DNA of 64,000 nt from Epiperipatus broadwayi. Taxonomy: Eukaryota; Onychophora; Udeonychophora; Euonychophora; Peripatidae. The notes under the pieces were generated by a model. That model was given only the letters and a program-made list of their open reading frames with translations. It did not search any database and was not told where the DNA came from. The stretch covers positions 4,350,572 to 4,414,571 of the forward strand of contig JAQFVV010006238.1 in NCBI GenBank assembly GCA_028023455.1, in the 5' to 3' direction. Shown one piece after another: positions 60,760-64,000 of the stretch. Each line of letters opens with the position of its first letter. Positions within the stretch are counted from its first letter, which is position 1. The position numbers and the translations under genes are program-made.

Positions 60760-61080
60760 GAGACATGGATATGAAAAATAGGAGGCAAAATGGTATAAGA
60801 ATTTGAACTATAAGATGGAAGACAGATTATTGAACATTTATTTTTGGAGTGCAACATATTGAAAGATGTTTAGGAAAAATTATATGATGAACTGAAACCA
60901 CACAAAGATGTATAAAGTGCAAGAGATAGAGATTTTCTTTTTTTATTATTTAGGTATGACAAAAATGAAATATGTGAGGACAGTGTTTGAAATTAGAAAA
61001 ATATCTTTTATTAATGTTGGATAGGAGAATTTTAAAAAATGGATTATTGTTGGAAAGATGATTTTGTGATTGTTTATCTT
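60760..61080 (+). pseudogene. LINE C-terminal zinc-knuckle relic (second copy)
   Basis: A broken frame near 60824 reads QIIEHLFLECNILKDV, then EKLYDELKPH and ARDRDF (about 60924). The order matches the relic 0.8 kb upstream, and the non-coding stretches before both also look alike (GAGGCAAAATGGTATAAGAAT and its counterpart near 59950). The two are diverged duplicates or two insertions of one element. Confidence 0.4.
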
Positions 61081-62049
61081 TAGTTATTTTTCAAATAATG
61101 CAATAACTGTATAAAGTCAACATCTTAAGATTGAATGTTCAAATACAAGAGAAGATGGATGCCTTGTTTGAATATTCCAAATTATTCATATAATTTTCAT
61201 AGCATGAAACTATAAGAAATTACAACTGTCATTTAAATAGAGAAAAGTTTGTTATTAACAAAAGAACTGAACTGATTTTAAATTGATATTTAAAAATAAA
61301 AACTGCACTATTATTCGAACATGGAGAAAAAAGAAAGAGAACATTACCAGTATTGATATAAATGATGAAATATTTTTTTCTTATATAGGCCATTAAATGC
61401 CAAACAGCAAATTACAAAAAATTACATCTGTTATAAACTGCTGTGCAGTGTATTTTGGCTAAGTTAACATTGCCATAGGACTGGAGTGCTATTGTCCCAA
61501 CCATAGAAGCACAATCAATGATTTAATATACTTACCTGTATAATGTCTGAAGGAACATCAAATGTCCTACATTAAATGTCTAAATGAATTGAGAAGGAAA
61601 GCAACTGCAGGAAATGGAAACATTATTTCAAGCACATTGCTAAGGAATTCTAGTGAGTGATGGATGACTTACCAAAGAAGAATGATCTAAAGAGAGATAG
61701 ACTGTGTCCATAAAAGACATTATTGCCAAACTCATGGACATTAGCCAAGATGACTTAAAGAAAATTTTGATTTATTATGTATTTTTTTTTAATATATGTT
61801 TGTAAAATTCTACTTTTATTTATTTCCATACTTGGAAGCTTAAACGTGTCTGCAAGTTGGAAGAATCCATTATGATTGAAAGTGACAAAGTGAAGGGGGG
61901 GGGTTAACTTGTTAGATAAAATTTTTTTTATGTTAAATAAAGTTTCAGTCAGCTTTCCCTCCATAGTGACTTGACATTAATCACCACTACTATGATATTG
62001 AATAAGGTAAGATTTTGATATTATTCCATATTAAGCCCATACACTTACT
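61081..62049. other. AT-rich DNA, no gene recognised
   Basis: Nothing recognisable beyond a G9 run near 61896. Confidence 0.5.
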
Positions 62050-62530
62050 CCATTAAGTGAAACATTTTAGCACAAGCTTAAAGGCAAGTTTTCTTATTTT
62101 ATTAATTATTTTAAGTGTACCCTTGAAGGCCTTTGCAATGTAATATTGATTTAGCTATTAATATATGGTAAAACTGAACTGAGTTCAGACCCATATAGCT
62201 ATCTGGTTTGTAAGGCTGGATTTGAAGACATTTAGGTGTGTGAAAAATTCAAGTTTTCAAACCGATAGTAACATTTTGAATAAGTGCTCTGAATAGGTGT
62301 TTTAGATCTAGTTTCTGAAATCCTAACTCTTCACTGAGGTGATCCATTAAACTCGAAACCAATTGGCCTGGAGATGAGGATTTTCCGATAGAGATTTTGA
62401 ATTCTTTCTCTGTTGGCACTTATAATTAAATCTTGTTTTGGAGCTAGTGGTAAGCTCCATCTAGTGAACATTTTCACACAAGGTTAAAGGCAAATTGCAC
62501 AATTTGCATCTTGTTTTATTAATTACTACA
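62050..62530 (-). repeat. Degraded relative of the 409-bp satellite
   Basis: Matches the satellite unit in reverse orientation: AAGTGTACCCTTGAAGG, AACTGAGTTCAGACCC, TAGCTATCTGGTTTG and TAGATCTAGTTTCTG fall in the same order and spacing. The junction phrase CCAT(C/T)(T/A)AGTGAA recurs at 62050 and 62457, a period of 407 bp, so this is a tandem relic of just over one unit. The middle third has diverged beyond recognition. Confidence 0.75.
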
Positions 62531-64000
62531 TGATAGTTTCTGTTTTTTTCATTGTTAACTAATGATTGTTTATATTTATTTTTTCAGTATAAATGACTAA
62601 CCTTCTAGTATAGATGTTCTTTTCTATCAGCCGTAGGGAATCATACATAGGTAGAGAGTCCCCAAAAAAGATGGAACATTAATAACTGGAATTGTATAAT
62701 GAGGCTATTACACATACCCTTGTATAATATTTGTAAATTAGTTAGTTAGCTTCATGGTTGATTTAATAATGATTTTTATTTTTATTCTTATTTGTTTTGT
62801 AAATAATTAGTGTCTTGTTTTGTATCTCTACTATGGATAATGATTTGGCATTGTGAATACATTTAATTGTTGATATGGTGGAAATACATCCTTGACACAC
62901 ACAATTATATCTTTCTATCATGTTAAAAAGTTTTGAATTTTTTTAGTTTTATTATTTAATAAATGTTGTTAACTTGATTTAAATTAAATTGGTCTCTAGT
63001 TTATCAAAATGATTTATACATTCATCAACTTATAATAGGATATATATACACACACATCTCATTCTTATTTAATAATACAGTAATATGTTTGGATGGATCT
63101 TTAAATCAATTGGAACCTGTATAGAGGTACAGTAGTTGCTATCTAGTGTAAATTCACCCCTGAAGAGAGTCTAAAAAAGGTTTCTCCTTGACTTTGAATA
63201 CTGAAGTATAACAGAACCCAAAAGAGGGATGAGGTATGGATGAACTAGCCCAAATTGTATCAAAATTTAATGTGTAAATTTAGAGTTAGCCCATTGGAGG
63301 TAGATACAATCATAGCTTAGGTATTTCATTGTCATTCACAGCATCCTACCAGAAGATCCTAGGTCTAACCATAGTGAGGTGTGCTCCCCCTTGTCTGGTA
63401 AGAAATCCAGATCATTACAATATTAAGCATAAACACATGGGGTTCTTAATCCAATTTTATCTCTTTTTTATATATATAGTATCTTTTTTAGATATATTTG
63501 AATCTTCTGTTCCACTAAACATTTTTCAAAAATATAAATAAACACATCTGAAAAATGACAAATGACTCCCAAGATGCTGAAACTGCAATCTTCATTTAGT
63601 TTGATCACAGTTTTGTACACATGTCTTTATCCTCTGTGTCTATGCTCACAATTTTGATATCATCCATTCCTGATGAATACATTAATGATTATTACTAATT
63701 ATTTATTAAAGTAGAGATTATTCCTAGGCTAGATATAAATGATAAACCGAATTAAAGATTAATATATCTGGTTTGTAATGAAACATGATTGCATGGAGTA
63801 ATTAACTCAATACCATTTCTCTTTTCATGTGTGATATTTGTTTTAGGTATAATTAAAACTTTCCTTCCACTTCATATTCTTACAAATGCATTTATTATAT
63901 CATAAGCGTACAGCATAATATAAAGCATTTAATGGTTTCTTCTTTTCTTTTAAATTGATGTCTTAATTTTTATATACTATTACATATTATTATCAGCAAT
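62531..64000. other. AT-rich DNA, no gene recognised
   Basis: Nothing recognisable. A 70-codon ORF at 63329-63541 has no domain I know. Confidence 0.55.

Overview
This window looks like a stretch of intergenic or intronic DNA from a large, very AT-rich, repeat-laden invertebrate animal genome. The evidence is the base composition, the many TA/ATT/TATC microsatellites, the absence of any host protein-coding gene I can support, and the families of mobile elements present (RTE-type LINEs, a Ty3/gypsy-like LTR element, a Penelope-like element, tRNA-derived SINEs, MITEs, a foldback element). I cannot separate mollusc, arthropod, cnidarian or other lineages from sequence alone. A block of exactly 500 N (20879-21378) is an assembly gap.

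Layout. 1-5467: mostly featureless AT-rich DNA with an isolated tandem ETS-type motif pair, a 104-bp hairpin, an ATT/AAT microsatellite and an antisense tRNA-Val-like SINE head. 5468-10732: a 5.3-kb foldback element with ~755-bp inverted arms. Each arm carries five evenly spaced CTCF-like motifs (about 75 bp apart), and the interior has no transposase ORF. 10873-11110: a short tandem array whose third unit is cut by an antisense RTE element (11111-14008). Against the 5' end of that RTE sits an LTR retrotransposon (14025-20876) with nearly identical ~1.95-kb LTRs. It retains a frameshifted gag, a second gag-like fragment and the integrase tail, but no protease, reverse transcriptase or RNase H. 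21610-23312: an old antisense RTE copy.

24366-27018: a tandem duplication, a SINE and two MITEs (one with TTAA ends). 28080-30933: a six-copy 409-bp direct tandem array followed by an inverted seventh copy, then an antisense RTE 3' fragment (30996-31410) and the best-preserved RTE copy (31460-34276, sense). 34660-45030: thinly populated, with SINEs concentrated at 42.7-45.0 kb. 45728-47644: a 5'-truncated RTE with a destroyed catalytic motif. 48290-49020: an antisense Penelope-like relic. 49.9-50.3 kb: a SINE and a hairpin element. 54195-55750: an old antisense RTE. 56242-56439: a perfect 99-bp tandem duplication. 57.6-58.1 kb: clustered SINEs. 58623-59362: another antisense RTE 3' fragment. 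59.9-61.1 kb: two relics resembling the C-terminal zinc-knuckle of another LINE. 62050-62530: a degraded relative of the 409-bp satellite with the same period.

No genes work together as a pathway here; the biology is that of competing mobile elements. The most interesting objects are the foldback element with mirrored CTCF-like arrays, the deleted but gag-bearing LTR element with young LTRs, the partly inverted 409-bp satellite with an older relative 32 kb away, and a locally abundant SINE family defined by a shared tail.
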